Shown one piece after another: positions 15,888 to 23,006 of a DNA stretch of 23,006 nucleotides (the first letter of the stretch is position 1; each line of letters starts with the position of its first letter). The notes beneath the pieces were generated by a model that worked only from the letters and a program-made list of their open reading frames with translations, made no database searches and had not been told where the DNA came from. The DNA comes from JACMLD01 sp039915085 (GTDB lineage: Bacteria; Bacteroidota; Bacteroidia; Chitinophagales; Chitinophagaceae). The stretch spans positions 1-23,006 of the forward strand of contig JBDSOC010000168.1 of assembly GCA_039915085.1 (NCBI GenBank). The letters run 5' to 3'. The translations under genes and the position numbers were made by a program.

Positions 15888-15937
15888 CAGGTATCCAGGT
15901 TTTTCTTTTAGGTTTTATATTACACCAACTTTGAATT

Positions 15938-15945
15938 AACCGATT
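15938..15945. promoter_or_regulatory. possible LacI-type operator core upstream of DUF1680 gene
   Basis: AACCGATT matches the central AANCGNTT core of LacI-family operators and sits in the 100-base GH2/DUF1680 gap within an imperfectly symmetric stretch (TTTGAATT, then AACCGATT, then GAAATG). Only four of the ten bases on each side are symmetric, so it is weak. An AACCCGTGTAAA about 20 bases away partly resembles one arm of the inverted repeat upstream of lacI. Confidence 0.2.
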
Positions 15946-15987
15946 GAAATGTGGTACGCAACCCGTGTAAATAGCTTTCAATTGATA

Positions 15988-17844
15988 TTACCGTACGACT
16001 ACTTTTAATTTTGCGCTTTCATACAATTTATTATGAAGCGCTTTCAGGTCTGCGACGGGCATTTTTATTTCTTTGCGATCATAAGTCATCAGGCCATTGG
16101 TCTCTACTTCCACATCAGTGGTTTGTGTGTATACAGCTGCAGACAACCCTTTTTCTATCAGTGCAGGAATATGATCCATCAGTTCTGCATACCGCTTCAG
16201 CAAATCTTCCTTATTTTTAAATGTTTGATAACCCCAGTTATTTTTCTCCTGCCAGGTATGATTTTCTACCGGCAATCCCAAACCGCCAAATTCGCCCAGT
16301 ACCAGTATCCTTTTTGAACCGAACAAGGCAGGGTCAGGCATCAACGGCTCCGGATAATTATGCAGATCTATAATAGGTCCCACATCTTCAAAATTCCCAC
16401 CACTGGCAGTATTAACAAGGCGTGAAGGATCTTTCTGCATGGTCCAGTCCACAATTTCCATTGTTTTAAACTGGCCCCATGCTTCATTGAAAGGCACCCA
16501 GACAACAATACATGGAAAGTTATACAGGTCCTGCATAATTTCTTTCCATTCATTCCGGTATATTTTTTCGGATTCCGCCGTACGTGCTTTATCAGTAGCC
16601 TTGCCAAATATACCCGGCCGGCTCTCCCATCGGTTACCCAAATCGCCGCTTGGCATGTCCTGCCACACAAGTATACCCAGCTGATCACAATAGTGGTACC
16701 AGCGGGCCGGTTCCACTTTTACGTGTTTGCGTATCATATTAAACCCCATTTCTTTTGTCTTCTCAATATCAAATTTCAGCGCTTCATCAGTTGGTGCGGT
16801 ATATAATCCATCGGGCCACCAGCCCTGATCCAGCGGACCATACTGAAAAACAAACTGGTTATTCAGCATCATTCTCTGGATGCCATTGTTATCTGCTGCC
16901 ATGGATATTTTGCGCATGGCAAAATAGCTGGTTACTTCATCAATAATTTTACCTTTCCTGCTCACCGCTATTTTCAGATCATATAAAAAAGGATGTTGCG
17001 GCGACCATAATTCGGGATCAGGTATTGACAAACTGGCTTCGTCAGCTGCTGCTGTTGTTTGCTCTGTTATTTTCTGGTTGCCTTTCCATGCAGAAAAAAT
17101 CAATTGATCGCCTTCCAGCAGATTTTCAATCTGCGCTGCAACATGCACTGATTTTTTATCTGTGTCAGGCGTTTGTTTTGTAGCAGTTATATATGTTTTG
17201 GGAACAGCTTCCAGCCATACTGTTTGCCAGATACCGGTTACCGGCGTATACCAGATGCCATTGGGCTTATTAACCTGTTTGCCCCTTGGCTGTGGTCCTT
17301 CATCCGAAGGGTCCCATACACGAACGGAAATTTGTTGTTCCCCTTTTTTATTCAGGTAAGGAGTAATATCAAAAGAAAAAGGATCATAACCACCCTGGTG
17401 GGTACCTGCTTTTTTATTATTTACATATACATCGCATAACCAGTCTACCGCGCCAAATTGCAATAACACCGTGTTATTTTTAAAAGAAGCGGGCAGTGAA
17501 ACGCGTCTCTGGTACCACAACACACTGTCTTTGCCCACTGTTTTACCCACACCTGATAAAGCGGATTCCACAGCAAAGGGCACCAGTATTTTACCGGCAA
17601 AAGCAGCTGGTATTGTTTCCTGTGCTTTTGGAAGAATGGCATATTGCCATAAACCATTCAGGTTTTTCCAGTTGCTGCGTTGCATTTGCGGGCGGGGATA
17701 CTCAGGTAACGGATTATTGGGATCCACTTTCCCGGCCCAGGGACTAACAATTTTACGCTGCACAATTGACCACGGTTCCTGTGAAAAGATGCTTTGGGTA
17801 AAAAACAAAATGCCAAATAGCAAGAGCCTGTATTTCATCACCAT
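15988..17844 (-). CDS. GH2 glycoside hydrolase (beta-galactosidase/glucuronidase-like)
   Basis: This 618-residue protein has a signal peptide (residues 1-21, ending I-F-S-Q). Domain order: sugar-binding beta sandwich (about 50-215; RSNWKNLNGLWQYAI, LVPFAVESALSGVG, WYQRRVSLP, FGAVDWLCDVYVNNKKAGTH), immunoglobulin-like domain (about 216-310), then TIM barrel (about 312-600) with GWWPDGLYTAPTDEALKFDI, GFNMIRKHVKVEPARWYHYCD and GILVWQDMPSGD. The acid/base is Glu454 in VWVPFNEAWGQ and the nucleophile Glu518 in VLGEFGGLGL, the usual GH2 pair. At about 600 residues it is a short GH2. GH2 covers beta-galactosidase, beta-glucuronidase, beta-mannosidase and arabinosidase activities, so the substrate is not fixed; galactan or arabinogalactan decoration would suit the neighbours. 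It is the first gene after the terminator and the promoter candidate. Either of the two starts, M1 or M3, is possible. Confidence 0.92.
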   Translation of the reverse strand: MVMKYRLLLFGILFFTQSIFSQEPWSIVQRKIVSPWAGKVDPNNPLPEYPRPQMQRSNWKNLNGLWQYAILPKAQETIPAAFAGKILVPFAVESALSGVGKTVGKDSVLWYQRRVSLPASFKNNTVLLQFGAVDWLCDVYVNNKKAGTHQGGYDPFSFDITPYLNKKGEQQISVRVWDPSDEGPQPRGKQVNKPNGIWYTPVTGIWQTVWLEAVPKTYITATKQTPDTDKKSVHVAAQIENLLEGDQLIFSAWKGNQKITEQTTAAADEASLSIPDPELWSPQHPFLYDLKIAVSRKGKIIDEVTSYFAMRKISMAADNNGIQRMMLNNQFVFQYGPLDQGWWPDGLYTAPTDEALKFDIEKTKEMGFNMIRKHVKVEPARWYHYCDQLGILVWQDMPSGDLGNRWESRPGIFGKATDKARTAESEKIYRNEWKEIMQDLYNFPCIVVWVPFNEAWGQFKTMEIVDWTMQKDPSRLVNTASGGNFEDVGPIIDLHNYPEPLMPDPALFGSKRILVLGEFGGLGLPVENHTWQEKNNWGYQTFKNKEDLLKRYAELMDHIPALIEKGLSAAVYTQTTDVEVETNGLMTYDRKEIKMPVADLKALHNKLYESAKLKVVVR

Positions 17845-17867
17845 AATATTTAATTATCTAAGAATCG

Positions 17868-17899
17868 CAAAAGTCAGCGCGTTTTTATTACCCGCCAAA
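17868..17899 (-). promoter_or_regulatory. candidate Bacteroidota promoter for GH2-led enzyme operon
   Basis: On the minus strand a -33 box TTTG (17896-17899) is followed after exactly 20 bases by GACTTTTG (17868-17875), matching TAnnTTTG at five of six fixed positions. This is the spacing of the Bacteroidota housekeeping sigma-factor consensus. It lies between the terminator and the GH2 ATG, giving a leader of about 17-25 bases, which supports an independent transcription unit for the enzyme genes. Confidence 0.5.
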
Positions 17900-17929
17900 A
17901 TTTAACCGGAAAGCGGCCGCAGGAATTGT

Positions 17930-17963
17930 GTTAAAAAAAGGCGGACATGATGCCGCCCTTTTC
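17930..17963 (-). terminator. intrinsic terminator after SusCD-DUF3823 operon
   Basis: On the minus strand, AAAAGGGCGG, an eight-base loop, then CCGCC and seven T form a hairpin of five GC pairs (17940-17944 with 17953-17957), extended by G-U and A-T pairs. It lies about 100 bases after the DUF3823 stop and before the GH2 promoter candidate. A/T runs on both sides mean it could also work in the other direction, but no plus-strand gene reads into it. Confidence 0.85.
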
Positions 17964-18055
17964 ATTTTTAAACCAATACTGCTGTAAAACTGTGAAAAAA
18001 TTATACTGATATTAAACCTGGTTTTTCGTCGTAATTTTTAGCGGCTTGTTTCAAT

Positions 18056-18763
18056 TTAAAAAGTAACTTTCTGCACAGGAGAAAAAATCAAATCTTCAAC
18101 ACCGGCAATCTTTAAACCAATGCGTGCATATACATATGTTTGCGGCGCAATACCAGGCACTGTTACATTTAATGAAATATTGTTGGGGTCAACAATAGAT
18201 GCCCCGGCAAGATCTTTTGTTGCAATGTTGTTACCCCCGGAAACAAACTGCGTCTTGTTGATATAGAGCGTTACTCTTTCTATGTCTTTTGCGTTGGCCA
18301 CATCGGTAATAATCTTTTCGGCTTTAAAAGTTGCTGTAACCTTGTTGGCACCACCAGTAACGTTCGGTACCCTGATCATGTAATACGGGGTTACTTCAAT
18401 GTCAAGGGTTTGGTTGCCGTTTAATGTTACAGTGGTTGAATCCGGTGCGCCGGAACCGAGCTGTTTCCATTTAAATGGACCCTGCCCGTTTGGAATAATC
18501 AGTTTATACGTTCCATCAAACAACAGCGCTGAATAAGTACCTTCCTGGGTAAATGTTCCATCTATAGAACCTACTTTACCAAAACCAAACTGGTACAACT
18601 GATAGGGTACCTGGTAATTTTCTACTCCAATGGCTTCACCTTTATATACAACCTTACCACTCAGTGTAGAAGAGGGTTCTTTATAATTATCTTTTTTACA
18701 TGATATACCGGCAGTAAAAAAAGCAAGTATGGCTATATATTGAAATTTCATTTTCATAATCAT
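18056..18763 (-). CDS. DUF3823 lipoprotein (SusE-position surface glycan-binding candidate)
   Basis: This 235-residue protein has a lipoprotein signal: hydrophobic core IAILAFFTAG, then I-S-C (Cys22) followed by K-K-D-N, typical of Bacteroidota PUL lipoproteins. The mature part begins with STLSGKVVYKGEAIGVENYQ, with DGTFTQEGTYSALLFDGTYKLIIPNGQGPF further on, the hallmark of DUF3823 proteins encoded right after SusD. The N-terminal beta domain (about 30-125) is followed by a second beta-rich half ending FSPVQKVTF. DUF3823 proteins are thought to sit at the outer membrane and take the place of SusE/SusF; glycan binding is inferred from position, not demonstrated here. It starts 17 bases after the SusD stop and is the last gene before the terminator. 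Starts at M1, M3 or M5 are all possible; M3 or M5 gives a more usual short n-region. Confidence 0.88.
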   Translation of the reverse strand: MIMKMKFQYIAILAFFTAGISCKKDNYKEPSSTLSGKVVYKGEAIGVENYQVPYQLYQFGFGKVGSIDGTFTQEGTYSALLFDGTYKLIIPNGQGPFKWKQLGSGAPDSTTVTLNGNQTLDIEVTPYYMIRVPNVTGGANKVTATFKAEKIITDVANAKDIERVTLYINKTQFVSGGNNIATKDLAGASIVDPNNISLNVTVPGIAPQTYVYARIGLKIAGVEDLIFSPVQKVTF

Positions 18764-18780
18764 TTGTTTAATGCGGTGGC

Positions 18781-20718
18781 TTATTGATTTGGCTGTTTAA
18801 CAATCTTTGGATTGGCTGCTCTTATATTATCTCCTATGAAAGAATAATAATTGCCAAACTGAAAACGGTTAGAGCCTGTAACATTCGCGGGCAATACTTC
18901 CCTGAATATCCATTTTCCATCGTTTGGATTGCCGGGATTGTAATAACGGTAGTTCCATAAACCCCAGGGCTGTGTGTTTCTTTTGGTAGCCGATCCAATA
19001 CCCGCTTTCAGGCCTGCCAGTGTGGTAGGTGTACCGTCCCAAACAACGTGAGCCAGTCTCCAGCGCTTCATGTCAAACAATGTATGCCCTTCAAATGCCA
19101 GTTCTACGCGGCGCTCGTGCACAATACGGTCAAAAGTTATTTCTCCTGCAGTTAATGGAACGATCAGGCCTGCGCGGGCCCTTACCTTATTCATAAATCC
19201 GGCAGCAACGGCGGGCTGGCCAAGTTCAAAAGCAGCTTCTGCAGCGTTCAGTAAAACTTCTGAATAACGGTAACGGATAAACGGCACATCACTTCCGCGT
19301 CCCCTTCTGCCCGAACCTACGGTTGGGTCAAGCCATTTACGTATATAAAAGCCGGTCTGTGTTCTTAACTCCAGCCCGTTAATCGGGCCATCTTTTCCTA
19401 CTACCTGAACGGGGGCAGCACCGCCGGGCAGTGTTTTCAGTGCGCCAGCTTCTGTGCTTGTAATAATGCTGCCGTCTCCCAGCAGATAACCAGCCCATAT
19501 ATCCACGATACCACCTTTGAAACGGTAAGAACTTGCGGCATCAAACGGTGGCATAACGGTGCCCAGTAAACGTGCATCCCTTCCGGCAAATATATCCTGG
19601 GGGTGTGTATAGTAAATGGGGTTACCGCTGCCATCCACTGTTGCAATGGGTGCATAGGTATTGTCTAATTTTTCAAAAGCCTCCACCAGGTTTAAAGAGG
19701 GATCCAAACGGCCGGCATCACCACCTTCGTCAGACAAAGAATATGGCTGATCGTTGGTAGTAAAACCGTGCGTTTTACCAGCCCCGGCTTTAAAGTCTTC
19801 TACAAAAATCGCTTCCTGGTTTACACTGCTTTTATCAAGAAAAACAGCTGCAAAATTATCTGCCAGATCGGGTAACACTTTGTACAAAGAATAACTGCCT
19901 GCACTACCATTGCCACCGTCTGCACTGCTGATAATTTCTTTTGCTGCATTCAGTGCCTTAGTATAGTACGCTGATGCCATACTTGCGGGAATACCTACTT
20001 CATTACCGGGTAATGAAACCTGTGGTGTACCGGCGCCATATTTTGCAATAGAGGCAGCATAGAGTGCGGCCCTTGCTTCCATGGCCAGTGCAGCAGCTTT
20101 TGTAGCTCTTGATTTTTCATTTACATCAGCAGGAAGGGAATTCTTAATGGCTTCTGCTTCGCTGATCACAAAATCATATACATCTGATTCTTTTGCCCTG
20201 GCTACCTGCAGGGAAGTGGCGTCTCCTTTGTAGTCATATACCAGCGGGCTGGTGATGAGGGGTACGCCGCCCATTCTTTTTACCATTTCAAAATAATAAT
20301 TGGCCCTTAAAAAACGCCCTTCTGCCAGGAACCTTGATTTGTCAGCTGCGGCCAGTTGTGTAGCAGCACTATCGCGCTGTATAAATAAATTCAAATCGCG
20401 GATATAACCATAATCCCAGGCGCTCCACTCCCCATAGCTCCAACCGGTGCGCTGTACAATATAAGAACTACCATTTTCTGATGGAAAACTTTCACTAAAA
20501 TCTGCAAAAGATCTCCAGCCATCGCCATCCAGGCTGGAAAAGTCTACCTGCCGGTTATATAAATCGCCCAGGATGGATAATACGAGCGCCGGGTCAGAAA
20601 ATGCCACGTCATTGGGAAGAACAGATATCGGTGGAATATCTAAAAAAGAACTGTCTTTCTTGCAACCTCCTGCTACCAGCAAAAGTGCAAACAATGTTAT
20701 TGAAAATATCTTTTTCAT
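18781..20718 (-). CDS. susD: RagB/SusD family outer-membrane nutrient-binding lipoprotein
   Basis: This 645-residue protein (from the ATG at 20718) has a lipoprotein signal, KKIFSITLFALLLVAGGCKKD with lipidated Cys19. SusD hallmarks include FLDIPP after the signal, FLAEGRFLRANYYFEMVKRMGGVPL (tetratricopeptide-type helices of the N-terminal SusD-like domain), AAALAMEARAALYAASIA, and in the C-terminal part FIRYRYSEVLLNAAEAAFELG and IVHERRVELAFEGHTLFDMKRWR. SusD proteins lie on top of the SusC transporter and capture oligosaccharides. The upstream ATG at 20778 would add a polar 20-residue leader overlapping the SusC stop, and it is rejected because it buries the signal peptide. It begins 40 bases after the SusC stop. 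At 645 residues it is longer than many SusD proteins (about 500-600), with glycine-rich insertions such as SADGGNGSAGSY. The ligand cannot be read from sequence. Confidence 0.96.
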   Translation of the reverse strand: MKKIFSITLFALLLVAGGCKKDSSFLDIPPISVLPNDVAFSDPALVLSILGDLYNRQVDFSSLDGDGWRSFADFSESFPSENGSSYIVQRTGWSYGEWSAWDYGYIRDLNLFIQRDSAATQLAAADKSRFLAEGRFLRANYYFEMVKRMGGVPLITSPLVYDYKGDATSLQVARAKESDVYDFVISEAEAIKNSLPADVNEKSRATKAAALAMEARAALYAASIAKYGAGTPQVSLPGNEVGIPASMASAYYTKALNAAKEIISSADGGNGSAGSYSLYKVLPDLADNFAAVFLDKSSVNQEAIFVEDFKAGAGKTHGFTTNDQPYSLSDEGGDAGRLDPSLNLVEAFEKLDNTYAPIATVDGSGNPIYYTHPQDIFAGRDARLLGTVMPPFDAASSYRFKGGIVDIWAGYLLGDGSIITSTEAGALKTLPGGAAPVQVVGKDGPINGLELRTQTGFYIRKWLDPTVGSGRRGRGSDVPFIRYRYSEVLLNAAEAAFELGQPAVAAGFMNKVRARAGLIVPLTAGEITFDRIVHERRVELAFEGHTLFDMKRWRLAHVVWDGTPTTLAGLKAGIGSATKRNTQPWGLWNYRYYNPGNPNDGKWIFREVLPANVTGSNRFQFGNYYSFIGDNIRAANPKIVKQPNQ

Positions 20719-20758
20719 GTGTTGAGTATGTTTTTTTTGTAACAAGGAATTAATGTTT

Positions 20759-23006
20759 TTAGAAAGAAATATTAACACCTATGTTAACCACTTTATTCTG
20801 CGGAAACTGGAGACCGTTGTCATCAGCTACTTCAGGGTCTACATTGTATTGTTTCAGGTTGTCGATAGAGAACAGGTTATATACATTAAAGTAAAACCTG
20901 GCCTTCTGTATTTTCACCCTGCTTAAAAGAACGGCAGGTAAGGTATATCCCAACTCCAGTGTTCTTGCCCGGATATAGTGTGCACTGTGCAGCCAGAAGG
21001 TTGAATTGTGGTTGTAATCACTGTGGTTGGTACCAATATTGTACCTGGTAGGCGGATATTTTCCGGCTACCCATGGACTGTTTGCATCCAGCGGGTTCTG
21101 GTGGTGCCACCTGTCTGTAAGAATAGAATTCAGGTTACCATTGTTCTGGAAAGCCCATCTGGATTCCCAGTTCTGGTACCAGGTGTAACCGGCAGCGCCT
21201 GAGAAATCTGCATGAAAATCAAAATTCCGGTAAGCAGCACCAAGGGTAAAACCGAAGTTAATATTGGGCTGCGTACCATATCCGTAACTGATGGGGCGGT
21301 CGTCCTTGCCATCTATTTTTCCATCACCGTTGATGTCTTCATAAATTAAATCGCCCGGCAACAAAGAAGTATTTCCTTTTCCGTCAATATTTACTTTGTA
21401 GCTGTTGATTTGTTCCTGCGATGTAAACTGGCCGATTACATTGTAACCCCAGTCTATATTGCTGTACCTGTTCTCCGCAGAGGTGCGGTACTGATCAAGC
21501 GAGTTAAAGAAAAGCGGGTTATAGGAATTCAGGAATTTAGAACGCGTATAAGATACATTACCGCCAATGGTATAGTTAAATTTTCCGTACTTACCATTGT
21601 ATACCAATGACATTTCTTCTCCGTACTGTGCATCGCTGTTGATGTTTTCCTGAGGCAGGTTATAACCAAGCTCAACAGGTACCAGTACATCATTTTTATT
21701 ACCTACCAGCCCACTGCGTTTGCGGTAAAACCAATCAACCGTTCCTGTTAGTTTGCCTTTTAACAGGCTAAAATCCATCCCGATATCGGTGATTTTACTG
21801 GTTGACCAGGAAATCCTGGTAGTAGGCACCCCTTTATCGCGCGATACGGTAATGGCATTTCCATCAAGAATGGCAGTACCCTGATTGTAGTTGTAACCTT
21901 CGAGGTAAGCGTAAGGAGAAACAATGGGATCATTTCCGTTCAATGCCCTGTCATCTCCCAATTGTCCGTAGGAAGCACGCAGTTTTAAATCTGTCAGGAT
22001 GCTTTTATCACCCAGCAATTGTTTCATCCATTGTTCTTCTGTAATTCTCCATCCCGCGGAAACACCCGGGAAATAACCGACACGTTTATCAGGTGCAAAC
22101 AAATAGCTTGCATCGCGCCTGGCGGATAATTCAAGAAAATATTTATTTGCAAAACTGTAATTGATGCGCCCAATATAACCAATACGTGCCTGTTTGTCCT
22201 GGCTGTCCTGGTATTGATCCATGGTTGGAAAATAAATCAGCGGCAGGTTATTGGAAATAGGCGAAGCATGTATCCAGTTACGGCGGTTTTCCAGGGTTAT
22301 TCTTTCTGCAACGACGGTGGCGGCAATACTATGCAACCCAAATGTATTTGCGTAGTTTATCTGTCCCTGAACTGTTGTATTTATTTGTTTAATCTGCTCA
22401 CGGTCGCGCCATGGATTGGTACTTCCGCCGGTGGCATCATATGTTTTTGTTGCCGGGCGGTAAGTATATGCTTTATACGTATATTCCTGGTTGTTCTCCA
22501 GTTCATCCGCTACATAATAAGAATATACACCTCTTAAAGTAAGTCCCTGGATACCAGGCACTGTATATTCAGCATTAAAGTTTGATTGCAGTACGCGCCA
22601 GTCGCTACGGAATTTACCAGATAATTTTTCGCTCAGGAACGCGTAGTTTGATTCCAGGTGCGGACCAAGATCATTAAGGTAAAGCGGATTGTCATTTGCA
22701 TACGGCCTTTCGAGTGGTGTATTTCTCAATACCGCGAGGCGTGCGAGGAAATAGTCATCCCCACCGGGTACACCGGGATTTTGTCTTGTTTCTACACGGC
22801 CGTTGATGTTTACGCCAAAACGCAGGCGGTTAGATAATTTGGCAGTTATATTGGATTGTATGTTGGACCGGTTGAAACGGTATTCTTTTCCCAGCATGGA
22901 ATTTTGGTAAAGATTGGTAGCAGATACATAGTAATTTACTTTATCTGATCCGCCATTGATATTTACATTCACTGAATTCTGCGGAGCAGGCCCGTTCAGT
23001 ACATAT
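20759..23006 (-). CDS. susC: SusC/RagA-type TonB-dependent transporter (C-terminal part, 5' end outside window)
   Basis: These are 748 codons of open frame from the window edge to the stop; the signal peptide, carboxypeptidase-like domain and plug domain lie outside. It opens with YVLNGPAPQNSVNVNINGGSDKVNYYVSA, the segment right after the SusC plug, then continues through barrel strands: KLSNRLRFGVNINGR, GLTLRGVYSYYVADE, LELSARRDASYLFAPDKRVGYFPGVSAGWRITEE, LRASYGQLGDD, DIGMDFSLLKGKLTGTVDWFYRKR. The EDINGDGKIDGKDDRPISYGYGTQPNINFG block and the LELGYTLP then NLKQYNVDPEV...NIGVNISF C-terminus are SusC signatures. It imports oligosaccharides across the outer membrane using the Ton system, paired with SusD. 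An in-frame GTG at 22972 is internal, not a start. The regulator and any PUL promoter upstream of susC are not visible. Confidence 0.96.
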   Translation of the reverse strand, partial: YVLNGPAPQNSVNVNINGGSDKVNYYVSATNLYQNSMLGKEYRFNRSNIQSNITAKLSNRLRFGVNINGRVETRQNPGVPGGDDYFLARLAVLRNTPLERPYANDNPLYLNDLGPHLESNYAFLSEKLSGKFRSDWRVLQSNFNAEYTVPGIQGLTLRGVYSYYVADELENNQEYTYKAYTYRPATKTYDATGGSTNPWRDREQIKQINTTVQGQINYANTFGLHSIAATVVAERITLENRRNWIHASPISNNLPLIYFPTMDQYQDSQDKQARIGYIGRINYSFANKYFLELSARRDASYLFAPDKRVGYFPGVSAGWRITEEQWMKQLLGDKSILTDLKLRASYGQLGDDRALNGNDPIVSPYAYLEGYNYNQGTAILDGNAITVSRDKGVPTTRISWSTSKITDIGMDFSLLKGKLTGTVDWFYRKRSGLVGNKNDVLVPVELGYNLPQENINSDAQYGEEMSLVYNGKYGKFNYTIGGNVSYTRSKFLNSYNPLFFNSLDQYRTSAENRYSNIDWGYNVIGQFTSQEQINSYKVNIDGKGNTSLLPGDLIYEDINGDGKIDGKDDRPISYGYGTQPNINFGFTLGAAYRNFDFHADFSGAAGYTWYQNWESRWAFQNNGNLNSILTDRWHHQNPLDANSPWVAGKYPPTRYNIGTNHSDYNHNSTFWLHSAHYIRARTLELGYTLPAVLLSRVKIQKARFYFNVYNLFSIDNLKQYNVDPEVADDNGLQFPQNKVVNIGVNISF

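Noticed and set aside
17471..17905. Plus-strand open frame of 144 codons overlapping the GH2 gene
   Set aside because: It lies antisense to a clear GH2 gene with conserved catalytic motifs; its translation shows no signal or domain.
20719..20778. Longer susD start at 20778
   Set aside because: It would overlap the SusC stop and place a polar leader before the lipoprotein signal; the ATG at 20718 gives a normal lipobox at Cys19.
1..23006. Mobile element, phage or defence system
   Set aside because: No transposase, integrase, terminal repeats, restriction-modification or nuclease genes were found; all genes run in one direction with normal metabolic content.

Overview
The window looks like chromosomal DNA from a Bacteroidota bacterium, most likely of the Chitinophagaceae type. 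Reasons: a SusC/SusD pair followed by a DUF3823 lipoprotein, many secreted glycosidases whose signal peptides end in A-Q or S-Q, starts without clear Shine-Dalgarno sequences, and a promoter candidate of the Bacteroidota form (TTTG, then about 20 bases, then TAnnTTTG). Genus placement is inference. Every gene I accept lies on the minus strand, so transcription runs from high to low coordinates. No rRNA, tRNA, CRISPR array, transposase or integrase was seen, and no gene-free stretch exceeds about 225 bases.

Region 1 (23006 to 18056) is the uptake module of a polysaccharide utilization locus (PUL): the C-terminal three quarters of a SusC-type TonB-dependent transporter (cut by the window edge), SusD, and a DUF3823 lipoprotein. 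It is closed by a GC-stem/T-run terminator at 17930-17963. A candidate promoter at 17868-17899 then starts region 2.

Region 2 (17844 to 7306) is the enzyme module: GH2, a DUF1680/GH127-type beta-L-arabinofuranosidase with its Cys/Glu zinc-thiolate set, a GH43, a 'glutaminase A'-like (DUF4965/DUF1793) protein carrying an inserted beta-sandwich domain, a small secreted protein of unknown function, a second GH43, and a clan GH-A hydrolase not confidently assignable to a family. A run of seven degenerate 7-base repeats lies between the DUF1680 and GH43 genes.

Region 3 (7135 to 2592) holds a LacI-type regulator, a secreted PHP-fold metallohydrolase of CehA/McbA type, and a sialidase-fold protein whose motifs fit GH93 exo-arabinanases. 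Together with DUF1680 and two GH43 proteins, this points to an L-arabinose-rich target such as pectic arabinan or arabinose-decorated glycoprotein (inference). The likely sequence is: SusCD bind and import oligosaccharides, the secreted or periplasmic enzymes trim arabinofuranosyl and other residues, and LacI senses a released sugar.

Region 4 (2365 to 1) looks unrelated: a four-segment membrane protein translationally coupled to a 16-cysteine four-helix-bundle copper-binding protein, a secreted alpha/beta hydrolase, and the N-terminal third of a WalJ/YycJ-like metallo-beta-lactamase-fold hydrolase cut by the window start.
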